Positions 41,898 through 50,813 of a stretch of 64,000 nucleotides of DNA are shown here, piece by piece. The position numbers and the translations under genes were made by a program. Position 1 is the stretch's first letter, and every line of letters starts with the position of its first letter. The DNA is from Phycisphaeraceae bacterium (GTDB lineage Bacteria; Planctomycetota; Phycisphaerae; Phycisphaerales; UBA1924). The stretch is from contig RECQ01000046.1 of NCBI GenBank assembly GCA_007693965.1, positions 124,001 to 188,000 of the forward strand, given 5' to 3'. Below the pieces are notes generated by a model. That model made no database searches. It was not told the origin of the DNA and saw only the letters and a list, made by a program, of their open reading frames with translations.

Positions 41898-43880
41898 ATG
41901 TCCGCAGGACATTCCCCCCAGACCGCCATCGAAAAAATCGCCCAGCGCCACGCCGTCGATCTCGACCCCGGCGAGGTCGTCCGCGCCGGCGCCTTCCTCA
42001 ACATCCGACCCAGGCACATCATGACGCACGACAACACGTCGGCCGTCATGGGCAAGTTCAAGGAGATCGGCGCCGCCCGCATCGCCGACCCGCGCCAGCC
42101 CGTCTTCGCCATGGACCACGACGTTCAGAACATCACACCCGAAAACCTCGGCAAGTACGCGAAGATCCAGCAGTTCGCCCGCGAGCAGGGCGTCGACTAC
42201 TACCCGCCCGGCCGCGGCATTGCGCACCAGGTGATGGTCGAAGAGGGCTACGTCACTCCCGGCGCCATGGTCGTCGGCAGCGATTCGCATTCGAACCTCT
42301 ACGGCGCCGCCGCGGCCCTCGGCACGCCCGTCGTGCGCACCGACGCCGCCGCCATCTGGGCCACCGGCCAGACCTGGTGGCAGGTCCCCGAGCTCGCCCG
42401 CGTCACCCTCACCGGGCGCCTGCGCCAGGGCGCGACGGGCAAGGACGTCATCATCGCCCTCTGCGGCCACTTCAACCACGATGAAGCCCTCAACTTCGGC
42501 GTCGAGTTCGCCGGCGACGGCGTCGCCGGGCTCTCCGTCGAGCAGCGCATGACCATCTCGAACATGACCACCGAGTGGGGGACGCTCATCGGCATGTTCC
42601 CCTTCGACGAGGTGTTGCGCGACTTCCTTCTGGAGCGCGCCGATTTCTTCAAGGCCCGCGCCGAGAAAGGCGGCCCGGCGCCGCGCTATACGCGCGAAGA
42701 TGTCGATCGCTGGTGGAGCGAGCGCGCCGACATCAGCGCCGATGAAGACGCCTTCTACTCCCGCGAGCTGACGCTCGATCTCTCAACCGTCATCCCCCAC
42801 GTCGCCGGTCCGAACGAAGTCAAGACCATCACATCGCTGCCCGAGATCGAGAAGCGGCGCGTGCGCATCAACAAGGCCTACCTGATGAGCTGCGTGAACG
42901 CACGCCTGGGAGATATCGAGCTCGCCGCGTCGATCATGCGCGGCAAGAAGGTCGCCGAAGGCGTCGAGTTCTATCTCGCCGCGGCCTCGAGCGAAGTCCA
43001 GCGCATCGCCACCGAAAAGGGCTGGTGGCAGGACCTTCTCAACGCCGGCGCCATCGAGCTTCCCTCCGGCTGCGGCGCCTGCATCGGCCTCGGCCGCGGC
43101 ACGCTCGAACCCGGCGAGGTCGGCGTCAGCGCCACCAACCGCAACTTCGAAGGGCGCATGGGCAGCCGCGAGGCCGACTGCTACCTCGCCAGCCCCGCCG
43201 TCGTCGCCGCCTCCGCGATCAGCGGCTACATCTGCGCGCCCGAGCGCGTCGAATCAACCGCCGTCCGCGGCGAATGCCGCTCGCAGAAGCCCGCGGCCGG
43301 ATCGTCCGGCGCCGTGCGCATCCGCGAGGGCTTCCCCGCCCGCATCTCCGGCCGCGCCCTCTTCCTCCCCAAGGACAACCTCAACACCGACGGCATCTAC
43401 GGCAAGGACGTCACCTACCGCGACGACCTGACGCCCGAGCAGATGGCCGCCGCGGCCTTCGCCAACTACGACCCGAGTTTCCAGAAGATCGCAAAATCCG
43501 GCGACATCATCGTCGGCGCCCGCAACTTCGGCACCGGCTCCTCACGCGAGCAGGCGGCGACAGCGCTCAAGCACTTCGGCGTCGCCCTCGTCATCGCCGC
43601 CAGCATCAACCAGACCTACAGCCGCAACGCGTTCAACAACGGCTTCATCTGCATCGAATGCCCGGACCTCAGCGACGCGCTCGCAGCGCGCTTCAGCAGC
43701 GAGGCAGAAAAAGGCGATCGCACAATCGCCGGTCCCGGACTCGAAATCGACTTCGAGAAGTCCTTCGTCCGCTGCGAAGGCGCCGAATACCCCTTCGCTC
43801 CCCTCAGCCCGGTGGCGCAGGAACTGATCGTCGCCGGCGGCAGTGAGAGCGTGGTGAAGGAGCGGCTGGCGGCGGTGTGA
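41898..43880 (+). CDS. Aconitase-family hydratase, LYS4 (homoaconitase)-like
   Basis: A 660-residue aconitase-fold protein with a 4Fe-4S site. Cluster cysteines lie in MSCVNARLGD (about 332) and PSGCGACIGLG (about 392 and 395). The segments VEFYLAAASSEVQRIA and GVSATNRNFEGRMGS match fungal LYS4 homoaconitase better than AcnA/AcnB. The swivel domain (about 480-660) has NFGTGSSREQAATALKH. The start ATG 41898 was chosen over an upstream in-frame ATG that would overlap mrr. Aconitate hydratase of the TCA cycle is the more cautious reading. Confidence 0.88.
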   Translation: MSAGHSPQTAIEKIAQRHAVDLDPGEVVRAGAFLNIRPRHIMTHDNTSAVMGKFKEIGAARIADPRQPVFAMDHDVQNITPENLGKYAKIQQFAREQGVDYYPPGRGIAHQVMVEEGYVTPGAMVVGSDSHSNLYGAAAALGTPVVRTDAAAIWATGQTWWQVPELARVTLTGRLRQGATGKDVIIALCGHFNHDEALNFGVEFAGDGVAGLSVEQRMTISNMTTEWGTLIGMFPFDEVLRDFLLERADFFKARAEKGGPAPRYTREDVDRWWSERADISADEDAFYSRELTLDLSTVIPHVAGPNEVKTITSLPEIEKRRVRINKAYLMSCVNARLGDIELAASIMRGKKVAEGVEFYLAAASSEVQRIATEKGWWQDLLNAGAIELPSGCGACIGLGRGTLEPGEVGVSATNRNFEGRMGSREADCYLASPAVVAASAISGYICAPERVESTAVRGECRSQKPAAGSSGAVRIREGFPARISGRALFLPKDNLNTDGIYGKDVTYRDDLTPEQMAAAAFANYDPSFQKIAKSGDIIVGARNFGTGSSREQAATALKHFGVALVIAASINQTYSRNAFNNGFICIECPDLSDALAARFSSEAEKGDRTIAGPGLEIDFEKSFVRCEGAEYPFAPLSPVAQELIVAGGSESVVKERLAAV

Positions 43881-43882
43881 GA

Positions 43883-44240
43883 TTGAACGCAGAGAACGCG
43901 GAGGGATCAGAGGGGGAGAAGGAACTCGGAGGGACACGGAGTTGCGGAGGGAGACGGAGTTGGATTGTGAGATGATGTGATGCCGCGAGCCGGGGCGTCC
44001 ACGCCCCGATGAAGCACAGACGCCGCGACAAGACTTTATTCCCGAATCGCGCGCTCAAACATCGCCCGCCGGGCCCTCTGCAATCCCTCGCACGCCCCCG
44101 CTCCCTGCGGTATCCTCACCGCCCCGGCGAGCGGCGACCCCTCCCAACCAAATTCCGACTCCGTCTCCCTCCGCCCCTCCCTCTCACTCCGCGTTCCATC
44201 CCCCCTCCCAGCCCTCTGCGCCCTCCGCGTTCAACACATC
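43883..44240. repeat. Large fold-back element, GAACGCGGAG family
   Basis: The left arm (43883-43963) begins TTGAACGCAGAG AACGCGGAGGG and ends GGAGGGAGACGGAGTT. The right arm (44157-44240) is its degenerate reverse complement, ending CCCTCCGCGTTCAACAC. The centre holds a separate perfect palindrome at 43991-44008. It fills most of the 396-base gap between the aconitase and dehydrogenase genes; no gene is seen in it. Confidence 0.85.
43991..44008. repeat. CGGGGCGT-CC-ACGCCCCG hairpin
   Basis: Two exact eight-base arms around a two-base loop, in the middle of the larger fold-back element. No T-run follows, so it is REP-like rather than a classical terminator. Confidence 0.75.
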
Positions 44241-44276
44241 AAAACAGCCCAAACCCCCGACAGGAGAAGCACTTCC

Positions 44277-45416
44277 ATGGCCAAGTACCGAATCGCGTGG
44301 ATGCCCGGCGACGGCGTCGGAAACGACGTCATGGAGGCCGCCCGCATCGTCCTCGACGCCCTCAAGTTCGACGCCGAGTACATCCCCGCCGACATCGGCT
44401 GGGAGTTCTGGTGCAAAGAGGGCGACCCACTCCCCGAGCGCACCATCAAGACGCTCAAGGAGACCGACTGCGCCCTCTTCGGCGCCATCACCAGCAAGCC
44501 CCGCGACGAGGCCAACGACGAGCTCGACCCCTCGCTCAAGGGCAAGGGCCTCTCCTACTTCTCGCCCATCGTCAAGCTGCGGCAGATGTTCAACCTCCAC
44601 ACCAACATGCGCCCCTGCAAGGCCTACCCCGGCAACCCGCTCAACTACCGCGACGACATCGACCAGGTCGTCTTCCGCGAGAACACCGAGGGCTCCTATG
44701 GCGGCGTCGAGTTCTTCCCCCTTCCCGAAGAGGTCTACACCGCCCTCTGCCTCAACCCCAAGATGAAGCCGTGGAAGGACAAGGGCCTCGACAACATCGC
44801 CCTCTCCACCCGCATCATGAGCAAGCAGGGCTGCGAGAGCATCTGCCGCCAGGCGCTTGACTATGCGAAGAACAACGGCCGCAAGCGCGTCACGCTGGTC
44901 GAGAAGCCCAACGTCCTCCGCGAGACCGGCGGCCTCATCACCCGCGTCTTCCGCGAGCTGAGCAAGGGCTACGGCGACCTGTGGACCGACGAGGCCAACA
45001 TCGACGCCATCTGCATGTGGATGTTCAAGAACCCGCAGGACTACGACGTGCTGGTTGCGGAGAACATGTTCGGCGACATCATCTCCGACCTCTGCGCCGG
45101 CCTCGTCGGCGGCCTGGGCTTCGCCTCCGCCGCCAACATCGGCGACAAATACGCCGTCTTTGAGCCCACCCACGGCAGCGCCCCCAAGTACGACGGCAAG
45201 TACGTCGTCAACCCCATGGCCATGCTCCTCACCGCCAAGCTCATGTTCGACTGGCTGGGAGAAGACGACCTGGCCACGCGCCTCGAAGGCGCCATCGCCG
45301 ATGTCATCAAGGAAGGCAAGGTCGCCACGTACGATGTCCGAGGCGTCAAGGCGGGCCAGCCGGGCGCGAACACGACGCTGGAGGTTGCGGAGGAAGTGGC
45401 GCGGAAGGTGAAGTAA
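44277..45416 (+). CDS. Isocitrate/isopropylmalate/homoisocitrate dehydrogenase family protein
   Basis: A 379-residue beta-decarboxylating dehydrogenase. Family motifs are GDGVGNDVMEAA, the substrate segment LRQMFNLHTNMRPCKA and RENTEGSYGG, the catalytic lysine in LVEKPNVLRETGGL, the metal aspartates in ENMFGDIISDLCAGL, and EPTHGSAPKYDGK. The Lys-Tyr after HGSAP is the NADP-type pattern. The gene follows the LYS4-like aconitase across the fold-back repeat, which fits either isocitrate or homoisocitrate as substrate. Confidence 0.87.
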   Translation: MAKYRIAWMPGDGVGNDVMEAARIVLDALKFDAEYIPADIGWEFWCKEGDPLPERTIKTLKETDCALFGAITSKPRDEANDELDPSLKGKGLSYFSPIVKLRQMFNLHTNMRPCKAYPGNPLNYRDDIDQVVFRENTEGSYGGVEFFPLPEEVYTALCLNPKMKPWKDKGLDNIALSTRIMSKQGCESICRQALDYAKNNGRKRVTLVEKPNVLRETGGLITRVFRELSKGYGDLWTDEANIDAICMWMFKNPQDYDVLVAENMFGDIISDLCAGLVGGLGFASAANIGDKYAVFEPTHGSAPKYDGKYVVNPMAMLLTAKLMFDWLGEDDLATRLEGAIADVIKEGKVATYDVRGVKAGQPGANTTLEVAEEVARKVK

Positions 45417-45735
45417 GGCTTCGCAACCACACCTCTTCCGTGGATTCACCCACAAGAGCGCCCGTGAACCTGGCGACGGCAGACCTGCAGCAACCTGCGC
45501 AGTGTTGCCTGCGAGCAGAATCCAAACAGGACGCGACTGACGTATTCAGAACAAACGAATGGGGCGGAAATAACTGGATTCCTCCGGGATCTGCCCTATG
45601 CGCGCACGCTATTTAACTCTTGGCCCACGAGCATGACTTCATAAAATGTATGTGGAGAACTGAATCGGGCGCTCTCATGCAAACAATCAGCATGTGGGGC
45701 CCATCTGGAAGACACACGTACATCGGAGGAAGAAC
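45417..45735. other. Gene-free interval with promoter
   Basis: This 319-base gap is less GC-rich than the flanking DNA. No coding signal or repeat is seen. Its right half contains the promoter and a GGAGG ribosome site (45725-45729) for the PEP-CTERM-like protein. Confidence 0.6.
45619..45646 (+). promoter_or_regulatory. Promoter of the PEP-CTERM-like gene
   Basis: TTGGCC and TAAAAT are separated by 16 bases, about 90 bases before the start codon, in an AT-richer stretch. Confidence 0.4.
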
Positions 45736-46464
45736 ATGTTTCGTTTCTGCACAGCGCCACTTGTGGCGACAGCTTTCGTATGCCTCGGCATACCGGCGGC
45801 GAGCGTTTCTGCATCAATCAACCTGGTGGGGTTCAACCTCACCACAGCGGGCAATACGACGCCGGATCCACAGAACTGGAATCGCATCTCAACCACCACC
45901 GGCGCGCTCATGAACGTGATGGATGAAACCGGTGCGCCCAGCGGCTTCAACATCTCCTGGGGCGGGACGCCGACCGGGCCGCTGTTCCTGGGCACGAGCA
46001 CGCTCGCGCCCGACGCCACTCCGCAGTATGACTATGACCTCTCGGGCATGACCGGATACGGTTTTCGAGCCGGCAGCGAGCTCACCTTTAACCTCTCCGG
46101 CCTCAATCCAGACACACCCTACGAGTACTGGATTGTCGCATATCGTGGCGGCGGCTTTATCGACACGACCGCGAGCATCAGCGATGGCGACTCACTCGAC
46201 GCCACCACTTTCAATCAGTTCCTCGCATTCGATGACAACGATGGCCGATTCGTCGTCAACACCGCAGCGTCCAGCGACTCTCAGAACTGGAACGACCTCT
46301 CATTCATCACCAACAGCAGCTCGAATGGAACCCTGACCATCAACATAAATGGAGTCAGTCAGATCACGGTGCTCGGCGCTTTCGCGATCCGCGAAATTCC
46401 GACGCCGGGGACCGCGGCGGTCCTCATCGCTCCGCTTCTCCTCGGCGCCCGCCGCCGCCGGTGA
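45736..46464 (+). CDS. Secreted protein with PEP-CTERM-like sorting tail
   Basis: A 242-residue exported protein. The ATG at 45736 has GGAGG six bases upstream. A signal peptide (APLVATAFVCLGIPAASVSA) leads to a beta-rich body with many Thr, Asn and Ser residues (SELTFNLSGLNPDTPYEYWIV resembles a fibronectin-III strand pair). The C-terminus is IPTPGTAAVLIAPLLLGARRRR in form: a proline turn, a hydrophobic helix and four arginines, the PEP-CTERM/exosortase-type signal common in Phycisphaerae. The body matches no known family. Confidence 0.82.
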   Translation: MFRFCTAPLVATAFVCLGIPAASVSASINLVGFNLTTAGNTTPDPQNWNRISTTTGALMNVMDETGAPSGFNISWGGTPTGPLFLGTSTLAPDATPQYDYDLSGMTGYGFRAGSELTFNLSGLNPDTPYEYWIVAYRGGGFIDTTASISDGDSLDATTFNQFLAFDDNDGRFVVNTAASSDSQNWNDLSFITNSSSNGTLTININGVSQITVLGAFAIREIPTPGTAAVLIAPLLLGARRRR

Positions 46465-46514
46465 GCGAAGCTGAAGAATTCCGCAGACTGCAGACCGGCG
46501 CGAGTCCTCCTGAT

Positions 46515-46547
46515 GCGGGCGTCCACCACTCGTGGGCGCCCGCGTTT
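46515..46547 (+). terminator. Terminator after the PEP-CTERM-like gene
   Basis: GCGGGCGTCCAC and GTGGGCGCCCGC form a 12-base stem (one G-T pair) with a five-base loop, followed by GTTT. It lies 50 bases past the stop. Confidence 0.6.
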
Positions 46548-46618
46548 CATAGCGCACAGTGCGGCCGCAGCTCTCGACGCCGCAGCCACCAGGCTCGATC
46601 CCGAAGCTGAGAATCGGG

Positions 46619-46624
46619 TAGCAT
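46619..46624 (+). promoter_or_regulatory. -10-like element of the 89-residue gene
   Basis: TAGCAT ends eight bases before ATG 46633, with only TTTCCCCCC-type sequence between. Confidence 0.4.
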
Positions 46625-46632
46625 TTCCCCCC

Positions 46633-46902
46633 ATGCCCAAAGGCCAGCACCTCTCCAACCACCAGCGCGGCATCGTCAAGCGGTACTACGACAACCGCGA
46701 CACGATCATGGCCAACAAGCTCGCCGAGCTTGTCTCCGATCTCGCCCTGTGCGAGAGCGAGAAGAAGGCCGCGTCGCTGTGGAAGCGCGTCGAGAAGGCC
46801 CTGGCCGGCGCCAAGGTCGAGCCGAAGCGCATCGCCCGCATCGTCGAGGATCGCGATGTGAAGGAGCTGGCGAAGCTCGCCGGCGAGCTGGCGTCGGGCT
46901 GA
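46633..46902 (+). CDS. Small basic helical protein of unknown function
   Basis: An 89-residue, lysine-rich, all-helical protein from ATG 46633 (MPKGQHLSNHQRGIVKRYYDN). It has two helical hairpins, LAELVSDLALCESEKKAASLWKR in its middle and IARIVEDRDVKELAKLAGEL at its end. The start NHQRGIVKRYYDNRD recalls small conserved planctomycete proteins, but I cannot name a family. It stands alone between a terminator and an outer-membrane gene. Confidence 0.75.
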   Translation: MPKGQHLSNHQRGIVKRYYDNRDTIMANKLAELVSDLALCESEKKAASLWKRVEKALAGAKVEPKRIARIVEDRDVKELAKLAGELASG

Positions 46903-47016
46903 GCGGCGGCGGGGCCGGACGACCCCGAATCCATCGCACACCCCCGGCGGCGTAATCCGCGCGGGCCGCGGGTTCACAATCCATCACGACTGCATCCCAC
47001 GATTCACACCGCCCGT

Positions 47017-47054
47017 TTGACCGCGACGGAAGCCGCATGTAGCTTCTGCTACAT
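47017..47054 (+). promoter_or_regulatory. Promoter and hairpin before the outer-membrane gene
   Basis: TTGACC and TAGCTT are separated by 17 bases. TGTAGC-TTCT-GCTACA (47039-47054), a perfect six-base stem, overlaps the -10 and could be an operator. Confidence 0.45.
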
Positions 47055-47103
47055 CGTAGAACCAGAGCTACCAGCCGACATTGCCCCACGATGGAGCCTA
47101 ATC

Positions 47104-47937
47104 ATGATTCACCGCTCGCCGCTGCCTGTCGCCGCCACACTCCACGTTCTGCTGCTCGTCCTCGCCGCCGATGTCGCCGCGGCACAGCCGGGCCACTCCC
47201 CCGGCGAGCTCCGCCCCCTCGGCCCCGAGCCGCATGCATACACCACCGAGCGCGGCCGCTTCCAGATCGAGCTCTCGCCCCTGAGCTGGGCATACGACCG
47301 GCAGCGATCCGGCGGCGAGAACCGCCGCGTCGACACCTTCGACGCCCCCTTCTTCTTCAAGTACGGCCTCACCGATCACCTTGACATCCAGATCGGCGGC
47401 GAGTTCTTCGTCTTCGAGCGCGATCACAACCGCGCCACCGGCGACACCGACCGCAACAGCGGCTTCGGCGATCTCTCCCTCCGCGCCAAGTACAACCTCT
47501 GGGGCAACGACGGCGAGGGCGACACCGCGATGGCCGTCATGCCCTTCGCCACCTTCCCCACCGGCAGCAGCGACATCCGCCAGCGCGGCGTCCGCGGCGG
47601 CGTCATGCTCCCCTTCGAGTACGAGTACGCCAACGGCCGCACCATCGAGTTCACGCCGTCATTCGCAGGCGTGCGCAACAGCGACGACGACGGCTACGTC
47701 TTCGAATACGCCAATCTCCTCACGCTCACCTTCGAGGTGACGGACGGGGTGACGCCATTCATCGAGTTTGAGAGCAGCGTCACCACCGAGAGCGGTGATC
47801 CATGGGTCGGCCTTGTCGGAGGCGGCATCGAGTTCGTGGTCAATGACAATATGGTTGTCGGGCCCGCCATCCATTTCGGCGTCACCCGCGGCGCCGACGA
47901 TGTCGCCGTCTCGCTGACGCTTGTCGTCCGGTTCTGA
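47104..47937 (+). CDS. Outer-membrane beta-barrel protein (phenol-degradation MetA/transporter-like)
   Basis: A 277-residue protein. The ATG at 47104 has GGAG eight bases upstream. A signal peptide (PLPVAATLHVLLLVLAADVAAA) precedes a barrel of alternating strands (YGLTDHLDIQIGGEFFVF, GFGDLSLRAKYNLWG, VMPFATFPTGSSD) ending in a terminal phenylalanine (TLVVRF), as expected for outer-membrane insertion. The LSLRAKYNLW and FATFPTGS segments match the MetA-pathway-of-phenol-degradation family. The transported substrate is unknown. Confidence 0.8.
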   Translation: MIHRSPLPVAATLHVLLLVLAADVAAAQPGHSPGELRPLGPEPHAYTTERGRFQIELSPLSWAYDRQRSGGENRRVDTFDAPFFFKYGLTDHLDIQIGGEFFVFERDHNRATGDTDRNSGFGDLSLRAKYNLWGNDGEGDTAMAVMPFATFPTGSSDIRQRGVRGGVMLPFEYEYANGRTIEFTPSFAGVRNSDDDGYVFEYANLLTLTFEVTDGVTPFIEFESSVTTESGDPWVGLVGGGIEFVVNDNMVVGPAIHFGVTRGADDVAVSLTLVVRF

Positions 47938-47973
47938 TCGCGCTGCCAGCGGGGAGAACGTCGGCGCAGCGCC

Positions 47974-47979
47974 TACAGT
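47974..47979 (+). promoter_or_regulatory. -10 element of the 193-residue lipoprotein gene
   Basis: TACAGT ends five bases before ATG 47985, predicting a leaderless mRNA. Confidence 0.45.
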
Positions 47980-47984
47980 TGCGC

Positions 47985-48566
47985 ATGCCCCGCCGCAGCC
48001 CGCTGGCTTCACTCGCCCTGTGCGCCCTGCTTCTGCTGGTGCTCCCCGCGTGCGCTGCCCCCGCCCCCGCCGACCGCCTCTCCGAACTCTCCGACCATGA
48101 CCTGCAGCGCCAGCTCCGCTGGGTGGCCCGTGGGCCGGACGACCACCGCGTCTTCCGCGAGGCCGGCGGGCGGGCGGCGTACATGGATCGCCTGCGGACC
48201 GAGATCCTCGATCGCCATCCGCAGTGGCCGGACGACGTCCGCGCCGCGATCGAAGACGGCGTCGTCACGCTGGGCATGCACAAGGACCAGGTCCAGGCCG
48301 CGGCGGGCTGGCCCAACGAGTATCCCCGCCGCTTCTGGCCGCCGCGGACGAGCTTCGGCATGGACGGCGAACGCGACCTCGAACACTACCGCTGGACGCT
48401 GCCCCTGCGTCAGTGGACCTACGGACGCTCCCCGGGCCACGTGATCGTCTTCTTCGACGCCGAAGAGCGCGTCGAACGCATCCGCGACAACCGGAAAAAT
48501 GCGGACGTCGAGCGGGTGCGGACGCCGGGGACGCCCGCCGGGACGGACGGCGCGCCGGACGGCTGA
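47985..48566 (+). CDS. Lipoprotein with BamE/SmpA-like region
   Basis: A 193-residue lipoprotein with a signal peptide ending in LVLPAC. The middle segment VVTLGMHKDQVQAAAGWPNE resembles the start of BamE/SmpA domains, where a strand-helix follows GMTKEQV. The C-terminal RQWTYGRSPGHVIVFFDAEERVERI is strand-rich and also fits. A TTG two codons upstream is an alternative start. It sits between the outer-membrane protein and the PrpD-family gene. Confidence 0.7.
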   Translation: MPRRSPLASLALCALLLLVLPACAAPAPADRLSELSDHDLQRQLRWVARGPDDHRVFREAGGRAAYMDRLRTEILDRHPQWPDDVRAAIEDGVVTLGMHKDQVQAAAGWPNEYPRRFWPPRTSFGMDGERDLEHYRWTLPLRQWTYGRSPGHVIVFFDAEERVERIRDNRKNADVERVRTPGTPAGTDGAPDG

Positions 48567-48658
48567 TCCGGTAGGATGAGCGGCCCGCCGCGGCGATTCT
48601 GATCCGCGTCGGCGGCCACGTCCAACTCACCCCATTCGCGAAGAGAAAAGGTCCGTCC

Positions 48659-50098
48659 ATGAGCGCCAGCGCCGCACCCTCGACATCCACGCCGACCAAG
48701 CACATCTCCCTCGAACTGGCCGAGTGGGCCCGCAGCCTCACCTGGGAGAGCCTCTCCGACGAGGCGATCCATGCCGCCAAGCTCTTCCTCTACGACTCCT
48801 TCGGCTGCGGCCTGGGCGGCTCGACGCAGCACGATGTCGAGATCGCGCTCGACTACGCCAAGGCGCTCGGCGGCAAGCCGAGCTGCACCGTCATCGGCTC
48901 GGGCTACAAGACCGATCCGGTGACCGCGTCGCTGCTCAACTCGCTGTGCATCCGCGCGATGGACTACAACGACATCTACTGGAAGGCCGATCCCTCGCAC
49001 CCGTCCGACATCATCCCCGCCGCGATGAGCATCTGCGAGATGAACGGCCTCTCCGGCAAGGACTTGATCCTCGGCACGATCATCGCCTACGAGGTCGAGA
49101 TGCGCCTGTGCGAAATCGGCCAGCCCGGCATCCGTGAATACGGCTGGCACCACGCGACGCTCACGGCCTTCGCCTCCGCCTACGCCGCGGGCCGGATGCT
49201 CGACCTCACTCCCGAGCAGATGCAGCAGGCGGTGGGCATCAGCGCATCGCACTCGTGCACGCTCGGCGCTGTCACCGCCGGCAAGCTCACGATGATGAAG
49301 AACACGGTGGACCCCATGGCCTGCCGCGCCGGCGTCGAGGCCGCCATGCTCGCCCAGCGCGGCTATTCGGGCCCCGAGCACATCTTCGACGGCAAGGAAG
49401 GCCTCTTCCACACCTTCGGCCACGCGCAGAGCGCCGGCAAGAAGGCCGAGTTCGACGCCAAGCTCCTCGTCGAAGACCTGCCCCACTGCCCCAAGTGCCA
49501 CTACCGCATCGTCGACTGCGGCATGAAGAGCTTCCCCATCGAAGCCCTCAGCCACGCACCCCTCACCGCCATGATGAAGGCCGTGCAGGAGAACGATGTG
49601 AAGGCCGACGACGTCGAGGAAATCAAGGTCGAAGTGATCGCCCGGGCCGCGGACATCCTCGGCGACCCCGCCAAGTATCGCCCCACCACGCGCGAGACTG
49701 CGGACCACTCGCTCCCCTACTCACTCGCCGTCGGCCTGGTCGACGGCATGGTCACGCCGCTGCAGTTCCGCGAGGAGCGCGTGCGCGATGAGAAGCTCAT
49801 CCCCGTGATGGACAAGGTGAAGGTGGTTGCGAACCAAGAGTTCGAGGCCCTCTTCCCCAAGTTCCAGCCCAGCCAGGTGACGCTGACGCTGAAGAGCGGC
49901 AAGAAGGTGACCAAACGCGTCGACGTCCCCAAGGGCGACCCGCGCGACCCGATGACCGAAGACGAAATCAAGGTGAAGTTCGATGCGCTGGGCGTCGAGG
50001 TCGTCGGCAAAGAGAAGTGCGACGCCGCGGGCAAGCTCATCATGGCGATCGAGAAGGAGAAGACGCTGGATCGGTTGTTCGAGCTCCTGACCGCTTGA
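48659..50098 (+). CDS. MmgE/PrpD family protein (2-methylcitrate dehydratase-like)
   Basis: A 479-residue all-helical dehydratase that removes water from 2-methylcitrate or related acids. Signature segments are LFLYDSFGCGLGGSTQHD, NDIYWKADPSHPSDIIPAAM, YGWHHATLTAFASAYAAGRML and HCPKCHYRIVDCGMKSFP. The ATG start is preceded by GAGAAAAGG, and TAGGAT at 48572-48577 is a possible promoter -10. No prpB or prpC is adjacent. Iminodisuccinate epimerase-like activity is another known use of this fold. Confidence 0.9.
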   Translation: MSASAAPSTSTPTKHISLELAEWARSLTWESLSDEAIHAAKLFLYDSFGCGLGGSTQHDVEIALDYAKALGGKPSCTVIGSGYKTDPVTASLLNSLCIRAMDYNDIYWKADPSHPSDIIPAAMSICEMNGLSGKDLILGTIIAYEVEMRLCEIGQPGIREYGWHHATLTAFASAYAAGRMLDLTPEQMQQAVGISASHSCTLGAVTAGKLTMMKNTVDPMACRAGVEAAMLAQRGYSGPEHIFDGKEGLFHTFGHAQSAGKKAEFDAKLLVEDLPHCPKCHYRIVDCGMKSFPIEALSHAPLTAMMKAVQENDVKADDVEEIKVEVIARAADILGDPAKYRPTTRETADHSLPYSLAVGLVDGMVTPLQFREERVRDEKLIPVMDKVKVVANQEFEALFPKFQPSQVTLTLKSGKKVTKRVDVPKGDPRDPMTEDEIKVKFDALGVEVVGKEKCDAAGKLIMAIEKEKTLDRLFELLTA

Positions 50099-50107
50099 GT
50101 GTGGGGT

Positions 50108-50260
50108 AACGCGGAGGGCGCGGAGTTTCGGAGGAAAACGGAGGGGGAAGATTTGTGTTCTGGATTCGCAAGCCGCCGTGGAATTCACACCGCCGCGCCT
50201 TCTCAATCCATCTTTCCCTTCTGACTCCGTCTCACTCCGAAACTCCGCGCACTCCGCGTT
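50108..50260. repeat. Fold-back element, AACGCGGAGG family
   Basis: AACGCGGAGGGCGCGGAGTT (from 50108) continues to about 50145. The right arm (50221-50260) ends AACTCCGCGCACTCCGCGTT, the near-exact reverse complement. The arms are about 38 bases with few mismatches and a 75-base spacer. It fills the gap between the PrpD-family and DinB genes. Confidence 0.88.
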
Positions 50261-50309
50261 CATCCCTTCTGGATCATTCATCCCTTCTGGATAAAAGAAA
50301 GGCCCCCAG

Positions 50310-50807
50310 ATGAACCGCGCATTGATCGACGCCCTCGTCCGCGCCTGGGATGACCAGCGCGGCTATGCGCACCGCCTCGTCGCCGATCTCTCCGACGCGG
50401 ACATGCTCGCCCAGCCCGTTCGCGGCGTGGTGATGAACCATCCGGCATGGATTCTCAGCCACCTGACCGCCTACGCCACCGTCTTCAGCGCCATCCTGCG
50501 CGAAGAGCCTGTTCAGGACCCCGCAGACCATCCCCACGGCCGCAACTCGCGCCCGCTCGACGATCCCGGCGCCTATCTCCCGAAGGACGAGCTCGTCGCA
50601 ACCTTCACCGCGTCCTACGACGAGGTCGCCGAGCTGATGCGCACCGTCGATCCGGCGATCTTCGATCGCGATGCCCCCCTCGAACGCTGGCGCGAGCGAT
50701 TTCCTCGCATCGCCGACGTCGCCGTCCAGCTCACCGTCAAGCACATGGCCACGCACCTGGGCCAGCTCAGCGCCTGGCGCCGCGCCGGCGGCCGCCCGCC
50801 AGTCTGA
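50310..50807 (+). CDS. DinB-family metal-binding helical-bundle protein
   Basis: A 165-residue four-helix-bundle protein. The metal histidines lie in VMNHPAWILSHL and the C-terminal KHMATHLGQLSAWRR, the DinB/YfiT arrangement. DinB proteins bind nickel or zinc and include thiol-dependent transferases; most are uncharacterised. It stands alone between two repeat blocks, just before the M20 peptidase gene. Confidence 0.88.
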   Translation: MNRALIDALVRAWDDQRGYAHRLVADLSDADMLAQPVRGVVMNHPAWILSHLTAYATVFSAILREEPVQDPADHPHGRNSRPLDDPGAYLPKDELVATFTASYDEVAELMRTVDPAIFDRDAPLERWRERFPRIADVAVQLTVKHMATHLGQLSAWRRAGGRPPV

Positions 50808-50813
50808 ACAAAA

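Noticed and set aside
43883-44240. Insertion sequence
   Set aside because: There is symmetry but no transposase frame and no target duplication that I can define.
44009-44860. 283-codon frame overlapping the dehydrogenase gene
   Set aside because: It is a shifted-frame shadow rich in Pro, Arg and His, running out of the repeat.
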